Assembly: GCA_014529385.2 (NCBI GenBank)
Contig: CM043965.1
Coordinates: 64,823,190 to 64,887,189, forward strand
Reading direction: 5' to 3'
DNA: 64,000 nt
DNA from: Adiantum capillus-veneris
Lineage: Eukaryota > Streptophyta > Polypodiopsida > Polypodiales > Pteridaceae
Below are positions 1 through 11,167 of the stretch, piece after piece. The position numbers and the translations under genes are program-made. Below the pieces are notes generated by a model. The model saw only the letters and a list, made by a program, of their open reading frames with translations. It did no database searches and was not told the DNA's origin. Within the stretch, counting starts at the first letter, position 1. Every line of letters starts with the position of its first letter.

Positions 1-686
1 ATGATGTTTTTTGTGCCAAATTAGAGGTCAAAACTTACATCTGAGCTCACAAAAGTGTTTGCCGCATAAAATAAGCCTAGAGACGAAGATTCATTCAATT
101 TGGATCACTTTTGGCTTAGTAAACCCTCCCGAAAAGTTGTAGGAAACAAATAGAAAAAGGACTGATAAACCTGTCTAAAAGTGTCAGAATCACAAACTAA
201 GACTTGGAGTGGTTAGAGTACATGAAGGAGAGTCTACAATTAAAGTTTGGAGAAATTCTGAGCCAGTAGACATCATACGCATATGAAGTCTCCAAACACA
301 GATTGAATGTTTTGGCCATAACTTGAGCCATCGGTATCGGATTTATTTTTTTTTAACAATCGAAACGAAGCTCCAGAGTAGCTCTACAAGATTCAGTATC
401 AACCCTGAACAACAATCAAAGACCCTATGGGTCATTCATTGTTGGTCAGTGCCCAAAAAAATGTCGTTTAAGGCCTCAAAATTCATCTGGAAGGTAGGGG
501 TGTCTTAAACTGACAATTTGAGAGAATTATGAGAAAATGATCACGATTTTGGACATAGTTTCGACTTTTCCCAAACCAAAGCACTTGAACACTTTGGAAT
601 AAGCTTTATTACATGAAGATAGAGCTGTCAAGCTCAGAGATCATGTTCTCGTTAAAGTCAAACTCAGCTTACACAAGCTTCAGAAT
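1..686. other. No recognised gene
   Basis: I see only short open stretches with no recognisable domain. The sequence lies next to an LTR remnant and is probably decayed repeat or older flanking DNA. Confidence 0.4.
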
Positions 687-1089
687 CCCCCAAACTCCAA
701 GGCACCCATTCTTGTCGAGTTTGGTATTTAATATATTATTTGTGAGTTTAAGGTGCCAAAATTTGAGGCCCCTCTTTTACAACCACTCCAATTTTGTAAA
801 TGAGTGAGGTTCATTAGTTCTTGCATGTCCCATAAGGGGAAGTTCTCACTACAATTATTTACAGAGCCATAGTGACTTATTGAAATGAAAATCTAAAATA
901 TTATGCAAGTACAAAATGGCCGAGAGGGTTATTGCCTACGTCTCTTCGTCAACTCCCAGCATTCCACTCTACAAAATCATCATCATCAACTCAATTAGAA
1001 AAATAAAATAGAGAGCATATAATTAACCATTACACGAGCTTTCCCAATTGCATCTGACCACTACAACAAGAGGGTGCCCAGTCTCGTAA
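687..1089 (-). repeat. Gypsy LTR remnant, inverted copy of the LTR at 5019
   Basis: Read on the minus strand, this is a close copy of 5019-5420, starting TTACGAGACTGGGCACCCTC and sharing the promoter-like CTATAAATAA region (here CTGTAAATAA). It follows the minus-strand integrase fragment, as a 3' LTR would. It stops abruptly at 687, while the copy at 5019 continues to about 5720, so it is truncated. The two copies are in inverted orientation, which a single simple insertion would not give. Confidence 0.8.
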
Positions 1090-1439
1090 GATCCCTCCCA
1101 CCAAGGATAACAACTATCCTCAGTTGCTCAATAGAGAAATCAAGTGGACCGTGAGTGATGGAAACTATGGAGAAGGTCTGGGAAGTTGCAAAAAAACTTT
1201 TCAGTCATCCATTTGGCATCTCTCTAGTGTGGCCCTTGAAAGTCAAAAGGTAATGATTATAAATCATACCATTGTGTAGAGTGGTGGTCTCATGATCAAC
1301 GTTTTTGGTAGGGATGAGTTTCTCTTCTTGGTCTACAAGTGAAGGTGGGTCTTCATAAATTTGATGTGTATGGAGGGGTCCTTTGAATGGTCTTAAAAGA
1401 CTAATGTGAAATGCATTGTGAATGTGCCAATGTGTAGGT

Positions 1440-2193
1440 AGGTCTAAACAAAAAGAAATATCATTAATGACAGGTTGAAATTTTTAAAGGTCCATAAAAA
1501 CGAGGAGCAAGCTTAACAAAGACATTTGTATCAACTCTTGATCCTTCATTTTTCAATGCGAAGTAAAACATAATCACCTTCCTTAAACTGGTGTGCCTTG
1601 CGGTGCTTGTTAGCATGTTTAGTGTAAATCTCTTGTGAGTGTTTAATTGCAGAATGTACACCTGCGTAAACATCATGAAAGTAGGTGGTGAAATCATTAG
1701 CGGCATGCACAACATTAGAAAGACTTGAAGTAGGAGTAGGAAGAGAGTGAACATATACAACTTCAAATGGAGATTTACCTGTGGCAGTGTGAGTGGTGCT
1801 GTTATATGCAAATTGTAGAATATGCAGGTAATCATCCCATTTCTTAGGTTGAGAAGAAACATAAGCCTTTAACAAATCAATGGTAGTGCGATTGGTGACT
1901 TTGGTTTGACCATTAGATTCAAAATGGAATGCAAAAGTGAATTCAAGTGTAATGCCAAGATTTTCAAACACACTAGTCCAAAAGGCACTACAAATTTTTG
2001 AATCTCGATTAGAAATAATGACTTTAGGCAAACCATGATGTGAAAAAACAGTCATAAGAAACAAAAGTGCAGCTTGATGTGCTGTGACTGTTTTCTTACA
2101 AGGAATGAAATACGCTTGTTTATGGTCAATAACAATCTAAATCATGTCATGCTTCTGCACTGTGAGTGGGAAACCAGTAACAAAATCCATATG
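1440..2193 (-). pseudogene. Ty3/gypsy integrase, C-terminal half (fragment)
   Basis: The minus strand encodes the second half of a gypsy integrase. It begins at the conserved DFVTGFPLT segment, where the first catalytic Asp lies. HHGLPKVIISNRDSK carries the second Asp region, and NGQTKVTNRT stands where the third acidic residue is normally found. It continues to WDDYLHILQFAYNSTTHTATGKSPFEVVY and the basic C-terminal KHRKAHQFKEGDYVLLRIEK. The expected Glu after GQ appears replaced by Lys, so the site is probably inactive. Stops follow in the tail. The fragment starts at exactly the point where the integrase of element A stops at 19985, so the two may be halves of one copy. Confidence 0.85.
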
Positions 2194-2773
2194 CTTTAAT
2201 CGTTTTGGAATCCAAATAAACTCCTATCTCTTTGTGCTTGACTCAACTTCTTTCAAACCCAAATTTGATTTGTGAAAGCTTTTGAATTTGTGATTTTTGT
2301 AGCCATTCTTGCACACCTGGATTGTCTTTCTTTTGGTGTTGGATCTTGTGATTTTTCATTAGAGATCTTCCTCTTCTTGATCCATGCCTGTTTTTGGCCG
2401 AGCTGGCTCTTTGGTATCCAGATTTGTTGAACTTTGTGGTTCTGACTTGTTCTTTTCTTTCGGCCTTCTATAACTGTTATGGAAGCTGCTAGTGATAGTG
2501 ATGACCTGAGTTTTTGGTAGGGAATTTCATAAGAATTATTACTATCGCTATTATCCTCAAGAAGGGTTGCATTCTAGCACTTTCCCTTCCTGGTTTGGCT
2601 GATTATGGGAAGTTATTGTTTTCTTGTTCTTGGGTTATTGTTACTAGGATGGATTTTCTATCCACTTGATTAGCACGTTGTTATCCCGTTGACATGGCCA
2701 TCTTCTTCTTGGCTTAGTCTTTTCTTCATGTATGGGATCCACGTTGAGGATGCTTGTTGCAGTTGCGTTTCCA
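2194..2773. other. Unassigned spacer with one end of repeat R
   Basis: The first 23 bases (2194-2216), read on the minus strand as TTTGGATTCCAAAACG and flanks, match the sequence at 37161-37182 next to another R copy. The rest shows no recognisable coding signal. Confidence 0.4.
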
Positions 2774-3948
2774 TCAAGGATTTTTTAATTCATTTTTTAT
2801 GACTTTATTTTTGTAGAGATGACATTGTTTCCTGGGTCTTTGATTTGGACAATCATAAAATTGTGCATTAGATAAAGTTTTGTTCTTGTCACCTGCTGGG
2901 TCGTCCGAATTTTCATTTTCGGCATCTTCTTGAAGCTCCAAGTGTTCTATGGAGTCATAGAACTCGTCTTCTTCTTTGTCTTTGTTTTCTTGGATCACAA
3001 TCACTGCAAAGTAAGGAAAAACATCATAGCCATCTTCATTACAAAACTTCACTATTGGATCTTGAATAGCGCACACATCCAGAGTAGCCAAGATGTGTTC
3101 CCATTTGAGTGGCTCTAATGCTTCCCTAGGAAAGGGTTTTGGGATATAATCCTTATCTTTGGTTTCCCTTTCTAAAATACACTCCTCTCGCTTTAAGCTT
3201 CCGCATTGCAAAGATCCACACATCCACAATTCTTTAGGCTTACCCAACCATGCTAGAAGTTTTGATCGTGCGAGCGACAGTCGCGGAATCAAACTTCTCC
3301 ACAGGTGTTCTCGTCACATCCTTGTAACTATGGCCCTTCAAGTTTATCCTTGTCATGGTTTCCATATGTCTTAGGTAGATATGGTCATAACCCCAATCTG
3401 GGACCATTTGCAGTTGTTGCATGAATGGTCTTCCTAGAATGATATCATAGTTGTTTTTTTTTGTCAAAGTCAACAATAGCAAAGATTTTTTTTAGCAGCC
3501 CTATGGGCCTTTTCGTGTGTCCATCTGCAAGCTTCAGTTTCATCCTGGTAACCCTCCCTGTTGGTTTTCTCAATTTTTTCCAGATCTCTTTTGTTGCAAT
3601 GGCAACACCAACTCCGTTGTCAAGGATTGCCATGGTTTTTACACCTTGGAATTCCACAAGAAGAGTGGTGTTCCCATTTTCTCCCTCATAGTACTCGACT
3701 ACCTTGTTTAAAGGCATTGGCCCAGTGCTTAGCTGCGGCATTTCTAGCTCTTTAATCCCTTCCTTAATTTGAGTCATTGGTTTTTTTACACCAAATTTCT
3801 CTAGGCATTTTCCCACAGTAGCCCACATGTATGGTTGTATTCTGAGCAACTCGGCTAACATTATCGTACAAGTTGTAAAGTGTGAGCTTTGTCCTAAAGT
3901 GTGAGTCAAGGAGAGGAGAGTGGATTTATCCCACATGCTGTGGAGCAA
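2774..3948 (-). pseudogene. Ty3/gypsy protease region (minus strand)
   Basis: The minus strand encodes a retroviral-type aspartic protease segment. VEFQGVKTMAILDNGVGVAI carries the active-site loop in the form DNG rather than the usual D-S/T-G. It is followed by VTRMKLKLADGHTKRPIGLL and, in another frame, NYDIILGRPFMQQLQMV, the usual C-terminal ILGxPF motif. Downstream (3292-2774) an acidic linker of about 170 residues is open. Frames change near 3450 and 3290, so it cannot be translated as one protein. It continues the gag at 4080-4791. No RT follows. Confidence 0.7.
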
Positions 3949-4079
3949 GGCTGTAGAGCTACTTAAAGCTCATTTCATGAATGAATAAACAACAACTCTA
4001 TTTTGCACTACATGCTTGTCTATGGTGAGCTTGTGCTAAGCTAAGTCAATACTCAAGATTGTGTTTATGAGTCCAAGCT

Positions 4080-4791
4080 AATTCTATCTTGGAACCTAAT
4101 TCACTTGAGTGATAATCTCTCATCCCCTCAATAAAGGTCAGCATCAACCATGCTTGCGTAGGTAGTTCAACTCTTGGATAGAGCTTGATATATCTTTTGA
4201 GTCACAATTCCACTTTGCATACTAAAATTTATCCTCTTTTCGTTTGAATCTGTGAATTTGTGAGACCATATTGTGAGCTATGACTTTCTGCAAGAATTTT
4301 TTGATGAATTCTTCAAATAGCTTGTTTAGACTCTCAAAATCATATCTTTTCACTGAGTCGAACCGTGCAGCCGCGTCATCTTCTAGAGTCAGTTCAAATC
4401 CCACAAACTGCGTTGCAAAATCCAAAAATTCCTCTGCCTTGATTACTCTTCTAAAGGGCGCTACGTGATCTCTCGGATCTTTATCTCCGACATATTTCCA
4501 GTTTACCCATTTTTGGATCTGGGATGGTCTAACTCGCTGATTGTCTACAAGTCTAGCCATAGACTCTCCCAATCCTTCTCTTGCTTCAGTCCTTCTACTA
4601 TGCCTAGGTTCGTCTTTGAAGGGATTAGTCGTTCTTTTGGAATTTGGTCCTTGAGAAACAACGTCTGCCATCTTTGTGATTATTTCATATCTCGTTATCG
4701 CTCTAGAAGGGAATCCAGGTGGCTCCTTTTTTGGAATTCTTGTAGGAATTCTCGTGTTTGGTGGAGATATATGTGGTCCTTCATTGACCAA
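4080..4791 (-). pseudogene. Ty3/gypsy gag (minus strand)
   Basis: The minus-strand frame from 4791 has a basic N-terminus and then a retrotransposon gag domain: WVNWKYVGDKDPRDHVAPFR, FVGFELTLEDDAAARFDSVK and LFEEFIKKFLQKVIAHNMVS. The open frame ends at 4222, but gag-like sequence (PELNYLRKHG-like) continues with stops to about 4080. This is a different family from element A and resembles the gag fragment at 42325-42960. It is upstream of the protease at 2774-3948 in the same orientation. Confidence 0.7.
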
Positions 4792-5018
4792 ATTTCCACC
4801 TCTTTCTAATGCAATGTGTGGGTTTGTGCTTTTTACAGCTCTGTATCCTCATTTGTCAACAACTTTAGATTTCCATTGATAGTTGACTCTGTATGTATAG
4901 ACATATTGTATTCTCATCCATACTTGTCAACAATCATAGATTTCCATTGATAGTTGACTCCGTATGCATAGATATATTCTACTTTGTCACTCTTCTGGAT
5001 ATGGCTCTGAGCACCTTA
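4792..5018. other. Spacer before the element A LTR
   Basis: There are two similar short segments around 4840-4975 (a repeated TTGTCAACAA...TAGATTTCCATTGATAG pattern about 65 bp apart) and no gene. Confidence 0.4.
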
Positions 5019-5553
5019 TTACGAGACTGGGCACCCTCTTGTTGTAGTGGTTAGTTGTAATTGGGATAGCTTGCATAATGGTTAATTATGTGTTGTCTAT
5101 TTTATTTTTCCAACTAAGTTGATGATGATGATTTTGTAGAGTGGAATGCTGGGAGTTGACGAAGAGGTGCAGACAATAACCCTCTCGGCCGTTTTGTACT
5201 TGCACAATATTTTAGATTTTCATTTCAATAAGTCGCTATGGCTCTATAAATAATTGTAGTGAGAACTTCCCCTTATGGGACATGCAAGAATTAATGAGCT
5301 TCACTCATTTACAAAAGTTAAGTGTTTGTAAAAAAAGGGCCTCAAATTTTGGCACCTTAAACTCACAAATAATATATTAAATACCAAACTCCACAAGAAT
5401 GGGTGCCTTGGAGTTTGGGGTTAGATTTAGGCCTTTCTCTTTAAGATTCTCTTCTCTACACTCTTATGCTATGCTTAATTTGTAGTGTACTCTCTAATCA
5501 AGTCTCTATCTCTCACACACTCTTAAAATCTTGTCCATGTCAGTTCCATGCTC

Positions 5554-5599
<46 letters not shown>

Positions 5600-5720
5600 T
5601 GATATAGTCTAGGTGTGTGTGTGCTTGGAAATTGGGAAAAGTGGTTGACAGGTTGATCGTGATGTCTATGAGCAAGGTTGAAATGTTTTAAGCAACCAGT
5701 CTCTCCGTTTTCTCCCAACT
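5019..5720 (+). repeat. 5' LTR of gypsy element A
   Basis: The first 400 bp are repeated in inverted orientation at 687-1089, which fixes the left boundary near TTACGAGACTGGG. It contains a TATA-like GGCTCTATAAATAATTG near 5250 and a (GT)n run. The right boundary is set by the primer site at 5722. Termini are not a clean TG...CA. Confidence 0.65.
5555..5601. repeat. (GT)n microsatellite
   Basis: About 23 GT units with one interruption, within the LTR of element A. Confidence 0.95.
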
Positions 5721-5721
5721 G

Positions 5722-5733
5722 TGGTATCAGATC
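5722..5733 (+). other. Primer binding site, tRNA-Met type
   Basis: TGGTATCAGATC directly follows the LTR and matches the usual plant TGGTATCAGAGC primer site except for the end. Confidence 0.65.
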
Positions 5734-7056
5734 TTGAGGATGTTTTAAATCGACAGTATTGGACATGCAAGTTAAAGTTTAATCGGCAATATTGCTCAAA
5801 AATTTTGTCGATTGACAATCGCAACTCGGGTATGTACACCATTGAATTCAAGATAAATGCTGAATTCGATAGATTTGTGAAGGTAGATTATGGCTTCCTT
5901 TAAAAAAAAGAATAGGGGTCGAAGAGACCAAGAAGATCTTAATAAGTTTCAAGAACAGAGTTTGGGAGAAGCAGCTTGTGGCAAATCAAGGAGGTAAAGA
6001 AGAGCATGTCAAAAAATTCAGGTGGGAAGGACATCCTGTGCAGAGGAAGGAAAGAATTACACTACGCCAAAATTGCCGCAATTGCCTTGAGAAGAGGTCA
6101 CCCTGGACTGCTGAACACAAAGTTTTCCTGCAACAGTGGCCAAAACTGCCAACACAGGGTGCTGTGCATGCTTTTCTCTCTCGCTCACGTCTTCCTCCAT
6201 CTCTATTCGCTATTCGTCAGTGTTAATCACATTCACACACTTTATAAAAAAGAAATGCAAGGTTTAATTTACTCCTGGCCGGCCGCCCATTACAAGCTTT
6301 ATAAAAAAATAAAAATAAAAAACTCCATTTACTTAAGCAGTCATTCACCCCTTTTATAAAGCATTGACAGCTTTTGCTTCTCATCCTTGGAATCCCCCAA
6401 TTGACTACCCATTACATACAATCCACGCAGGCTATTCTCAAAAAACCGTCAGCTCCCACTCTTCTTCTTTTCAACGACCACCATTATAATTTCAAAAAGG
6501 GAATCTCTTCAATCGACATACTTTCACCAAGAAAATAATGTTTGATGACATTTGGCTTATTTCACGAAAGCCGGTTCTACTCATTCAAGTTACGGTTACC
6601 AACTGTGAAGACTGCCATTATTTTGGGATACGGGAGACTGGATGGGCGGACTTGGCCGACTCACAGACCGGACCATCCGATCGTCCATTTTTTTTGGCAA
6701 TTTCCTAGCACATTGCCATTTTGGACTTGATGCCAACGCGATTTTTCAGCTAAGTACATTTTATTTCTGTTATTTAGTTTACTCTCTCTCACTTATTCCT
6801 CATATTGCATCTGTAAATATCACCATATAGCCTTTTTAAGCATTACTATTTAAAAACACACACAAAAAGAGAAAAATATAAAAAGCACGCAATCATGGCA
6901 CACCTTCCTTAGGCACCCATGATTGTTGAACAACTTTCAACTCTACAACAACCTCTCACGTACGAATACATGTGAAGGCAAGAGCTTGAAGACAAATTAC
7001 TGTATTCTGCACGCCTTGAAACTGCACCTTCTCCCAAGCAAAACAAAATTAGCAGA
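5734..7056 (+). other. Leader and degenerate 5' gag region of element A
   Basis: An ATG at 5891 opens a short basic frame (MASFKKKNRGRRDQEDLNKF) that could be the original gag start; it stops within about 40 codons. From about 6000 to 6900 there is AT-rich sequence with no recognisable gag domain, possibly inserted. No other gene is supported. Confidence 0.4.
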
Positions 7057-7860
7057 AAAGCCTTCACTTTCAAGGATTTTGATGGCACTAAGGATGCTAG
7101 CTAAGTTCTAGCATGGGTTATTCAACTACATGACTATTTTCATGATGAAGACTTTCCCAAACGTGAAATGGTAAAATGTACATCAAATCATCTCACTAGC
7201 AGCGCTGCATTGTGGTGGAATGCCACTAAGCAACACGGTAGAACACCACGCACCTGGCATGCATTTAAAAAAGTGTTTCTACCTCAATTTTTGTCCATGT
7301 AGTACAAAGCTAAAGCATGACGTCAATGGGATTTATTTTGACAGGGTCAAAATGAAGATGTAAAGGGTTACACTGATCATTTTTGGAACTGTTTAATTCA
7401 ATTGCAAGCTATTGAACATGTTAGTCGCTGGAAATTGAAGCGTAAGTACATATCAGGCTTGGCACTACAAATTGGTGCCAAGCCTGAGGTAGATATGTTT
7501 GAACTAGATTCTCTGTCAAAGGCTATTAATTTGACTCTCAATGCAGAGAAGAAGAAAGGTGGACAACCCTCTTACGCTGATCAAACTGCTAACACTAACC
7601 GTAACAAGACACCTCCTTTCTCTACTAACTTTGACAGAAATAGACATCAAAGCCATATCTTTTTTAAGAGACGCAAATTTGACAACTCTGCTATACATTC
7701 TCAACCGTACGACAACAACAACAACTGTGGGGCAACAAAAATTCTTCCAACCAACGTCCACTCAAAATTCTAATGGTAACAAAAAGGTGAAGTATTTTAA
7801 ATGCTTTTAGTATGGTCAATTTTCATATAAGTGCCCAAATGGTCCTACTAAGGGCAATGG
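7057..7860 (+). pseudogene. Ty3/gypsy gag of element A
   Basis: The frame reads KAFTFKDFDGTKDAS, FPKREMVKCTSNHLTSSAAL, WWNATKQHGRTPRTWHAFKK and YTDHFWNCLIQLQAIEHVSR, the retrotransposon gag capsid-like domain. KRKYISGLALQIG and a basic Asn-rich tail follow. The zinc knuckle near 7792-7835 is broken: in KYFKCF-stop-YGQFSYKC the second Cys position is a stop and the His position is Phe. At least four in-frame stops are present. Function would be RNA packaging in virus-like particles. Confidence 0.8.
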
Positions 7861-7931
7861 CCAACCCAATGGCCAATCCAATGGAGTGAACTGAAAACCC
7901 AAACCAAAGACCTTTCTACCACAATCAGCCC

Positions 7932-8486
7932 TTGAATGGTGCTACAGTTAACCTCATAAAAAATTCTCATACCAACAACAATGATGTGGAAGCCAACGGT
8001 GAGGGATATGATCTTGAATATGATCACAATGACGACCCATCTGTAGGTACTCCTATATCTCCTCACACTTTGTTTAAAGTGCAAGGCGCTGTTAAGGGTG
8101 AAAATGTCACAATTCTGTTAGATGATGCTTGTAGCCGCGATTTCATTCCTACACGCTTGGCACAGCAACTCTATCTCTCTAAAATCTCATCACCTCACAA
8201 GGTCAAAACTGTTTTTAATAATCAATGTTTTAATTGCAACACCCAAGTTACTGTTGAAGTTTGCATTGGTGAATTTACATAAGCATGTACATTTTTGGTA
8301 GCACCACTGCATGGTCTTGATATGATTTTGGGAATGTCATTTCGTCATGAATGTAATCCGTTGATTGATTATAAAACACCTACAATGTCTCTCACGCATG
8401 ATAATAAAAAATTCTCCATCCAAGCAACACTAGCACATCAAAAATTTCCACTCCTCTCTCACACTCAAGCCAAAAGAGCAATTTGA
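7932..8486 (+). pseudogene. Ty3/gypsy aspartic protease of element A
   Basis: A linker leads to HTLFKVQGAVKGENVTILLD, then DDACSRDFIPTRLAQQL, where the catalytic D-S/T-G loop reads D-A-C, so the site is damaged. After a stop at 8280 the frame continues with HGLDMILGMSFRHECNPLID, the C-terminal ILGxxF region. It cleaves Gag-Pol in intact elements. It lies between gag and RT as expected. Confidence 0.75.
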
Positions 8487-8612
8487 AAATAGGGGAAAAC
8501 ATATCTAGTGTTGGTAAATCAAATTTTTTGCTGAAACTAAAACTTCACACAACTCTACACACGATGAATTTCTCTCACAATTTAAAGATGGTTTCATGCA
8601 TGATCTGCCACG

Positions 8613-8884
8613 TTGAATTCCACCTTCACGCCTAGAAGACCACAAAATGACATTATATCGAGTAGTGAACCTCCTTGTAGAGCACCTTACCGTGTAAATC
8701 CAACCGCACACAGGGAGATACAAACTCAAATCATTGATTTACTTAATCGAGGCCTAATCAGACTTAGTAGTTCACCATACGGAGCTCTAGTACTTCTTGT
8801 CAAGAAGAAAATTGGGACCTTTTGTATGTGTATCGACTACAAGGATTTAAACAAGATCACTATTAAGAATAAGTTTCCTATTTC
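8613..8884 (+). pseudogene. Reverse transcriptase N-terminus of element A, cut by insertion
   Basis: The frame reads [40 protein letters not shown] and [20 protein letters not shown], the fingers/palm start of a gypsy RT. Homology stops at 8884 within FPIS and resumes at 18640 with [15 protein letters not shown]. The break is caused by the 8885-18632 insertion. Confidence 0.85.
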
Positions 8885-9612
8885 ATTAGAAAAAATATGA
8901 GCCCTCTAGGAGCCCTTTGGGATTAAGATTAATTAGAGACAAGTCAATGAGAAGAGGGTGGTGGACACACTCTATGCCCTCAAAAATGTAAAGGGACAAA
9001 GTAGTCTTACACTTCTTCATGGGCTCTTACCTAGTGAGAAGGTGGGGGGGGAGGGGGTTTGGCCATATGGAACCTCCAACTTCCCTTCTTTTTTATCCGG
9101 TTTTGAAAAAATCCCAAAATTTCGAATTTTTTTGAAATTTTCAAAACTCAAATCTTATCTTCTTAAACCCCCCTAAATCTATTTTATGATCAAAAAAGCA
9201 TTTTTTGACCTCAAAAGTCAAAACGTGCACCCAAAAACCCTAAAATTCAACATTTTAAAAAAACTTTTGAAAAATCTTTTTTTACTATCCAAAGCCCCCC
9301 CAAAAGTAGTCCTTAGGCAAAAAGTGTTTTTCTCTCTTTAAAACCCCTTTTCCAATCCCTCCTTGGTTGCAACCATCACACTCATCCTCTACTCCAACAC
9401 TCTCTCTCTAAACCATCTACATTGCTACAGCAAGGAAGCTCCTCTCTCCTCCCCTACCACTTTTCGTTGCCACACGAAGCAAGGATTATCCACCTTCTCC
9501 TCCCATTGGCACACCAAGCATGGGTTAACCATCTTTTCCTATCACTTTATCCCACCTACATTATAGCAACAAGTAAGGTCCTGCTCCTCCTCTTAATTTT
9601 CTTTGTTCAACC

Positions 9613-10903
9613 ATGGCCAGCTCTACTTCGCAAAGGTGGCCAAAGGATGAGGGCATAGCACTTACATGCCACAACACAAGAGGTATAGATGATAAGTGGG
9701 TGCCACAAGAGTTCACCAAAGGTGCTTGGGTATACATGCAACCATTTCCTATTGGCCCTCATCGTGTGCGGAATCATGCAAACTTGGATCATCATTGGAA
9801 ACAAAAGCTCCTTGGCTTCAAGAACCGCAAAGACAAGGGGACCGTAGCCATTGTGCAACATGTTTTCTCAATGTCAAGCATGCAATTGCAACAACCACCT
9901 CGATTTTCAACACATTGTAAGTACACGTTTTGAGAATACAAACTAGGTGTGAAAACACAGTGTAATGTTATTATGGATTCATACTTAAGATTTTCCATGC
10001 ATTTATAGTCATATTTCCATCCACGTTGGTGGAGGAGCAGCCACTAAATAGTCTCTCCAGCACATTCAATGCTATACATGTGGATATTGGAGCAACAATG
10101 TTGGCACATCTTTGCCCAACCAAACTGGTTCAAAGAAGGATTTTCTTCTATTCTCACTCCTATATTGTGCCTACTTCTACACAAGAGTTTGGAATTCTTG
10201 AACCCAGTAACTTCCTTATTAAGTATGGAGTGGCCAGTGCCAGATTTGTGGTCGATAGCATCTTTCAAGCAAAAGATGATAATAGATGTTCAAAACTCTT
10301 TGAAATAAAGTAAGGCTTCTAGGTCTGTGGCTTGAGTTGGTGTTTGCCTATTCATTGTTTTGTGCACATTTTTAAAGAGTTTGGATTTGTGGAGACTACC
10401 ACAATCATTGTATGTAAAGACGTGCATTATGAGGAATTAGGAAGGTTTTTAGAAGAGGACTGGGGTTTTGTGGAGGTCATGCACAATGGGGACCGGTACC
10501 ATTGTAAGGTTGGAGCTTCAGGTATTGGAATGCGCTATTTAAAATCCCGCACCTCCTTGTACATACGATTCCACTATGATCGTTGGATGTGCAAGCTTGG
10601 AGTGTGGACTCCCTTACAGAGTGTAGACGGTGCTATTGCAAGCTTTGACATTGCAGTGAGGATGTCCAACGATGCTTTGGAGGCAGTCCAAGTGAACAAG
10701 CATTGGACTCTCAGTAATGTGCGAGAACATTTGGTTATTATGGGTTTTGAAGCCCTTCAACAAGCACAATTTCGTTTACAAGGACACAAGGTGAGAAACC
10801 TTCCACCACATTTTCAATACATCATAGTTTGTTGATCATTGGATGTTTATTGTAATGGATGTCCGCAGATTGGGAAGATAATGGAAGACAAATTGAAGGT
10901 CTA
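9613..10903 (+). CDS. Unknown protein X1, probable multi-exon gene
   Basis: I do not recognise this protein. An ATG at 9613 opens MASSTSQRWPKDEGIALTCH and runs to a good donor (GTAAGT at 9917). A second exon is open from about 10008 to 10313 and includes NAIHVDIGATMLAHLCPTKL. A third block (about 10332-10790) includes EELGRFLEEDWGFVEVMHNG, YIRFHYDRWMCKLGVWTPLQ and REHLVIMGFEALQQAQFRLQ, then a donor GTGAGA. A short last exon after TCCGCAG near 10868 ends at a stop about 12 codons on. One in-frame stop lies between blocks two and three (about 10312). Exon structure is inferred from splice-like sites only. It is the leftmost gene of the insertion and may be a decayed accessory transposon gene. 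Confidence 0.45.
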
Positions 10904-11078
10904 GGAGGACTGGGGCATGGATGGAACTATGCTATCACTCTTATAACTTTGTAACTCTTGCAATTTTGAAAAAAATCGATGATGTAATCAACATGATTTG
11001 CTTCGGCAAATCGTGTCTTTGAATATAGTTTTTTGCATTGAGATGAGCGATCAGTTTTTGCATTAAAAAAGGGACCAT

Positions 11079-11086
11079 TATAAAAG
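11079..11086 (+). promoter_or_regulatory. TATA box of gene X2
   Basis: TATAAAAG lies about 80 bp upstream of the ATG at 11168, with pyrimidine-rich leader between, a normal plant core promoter spacing. Confidence 0.5.
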
Positions 11087-11167
11087 GGGGGCCGCATAAC
11101 TCATTCACACTTTTCACTTTCGCAACTCTTGAGCTCCTCCACTCTCTATATACACCCCGGGCTAGAC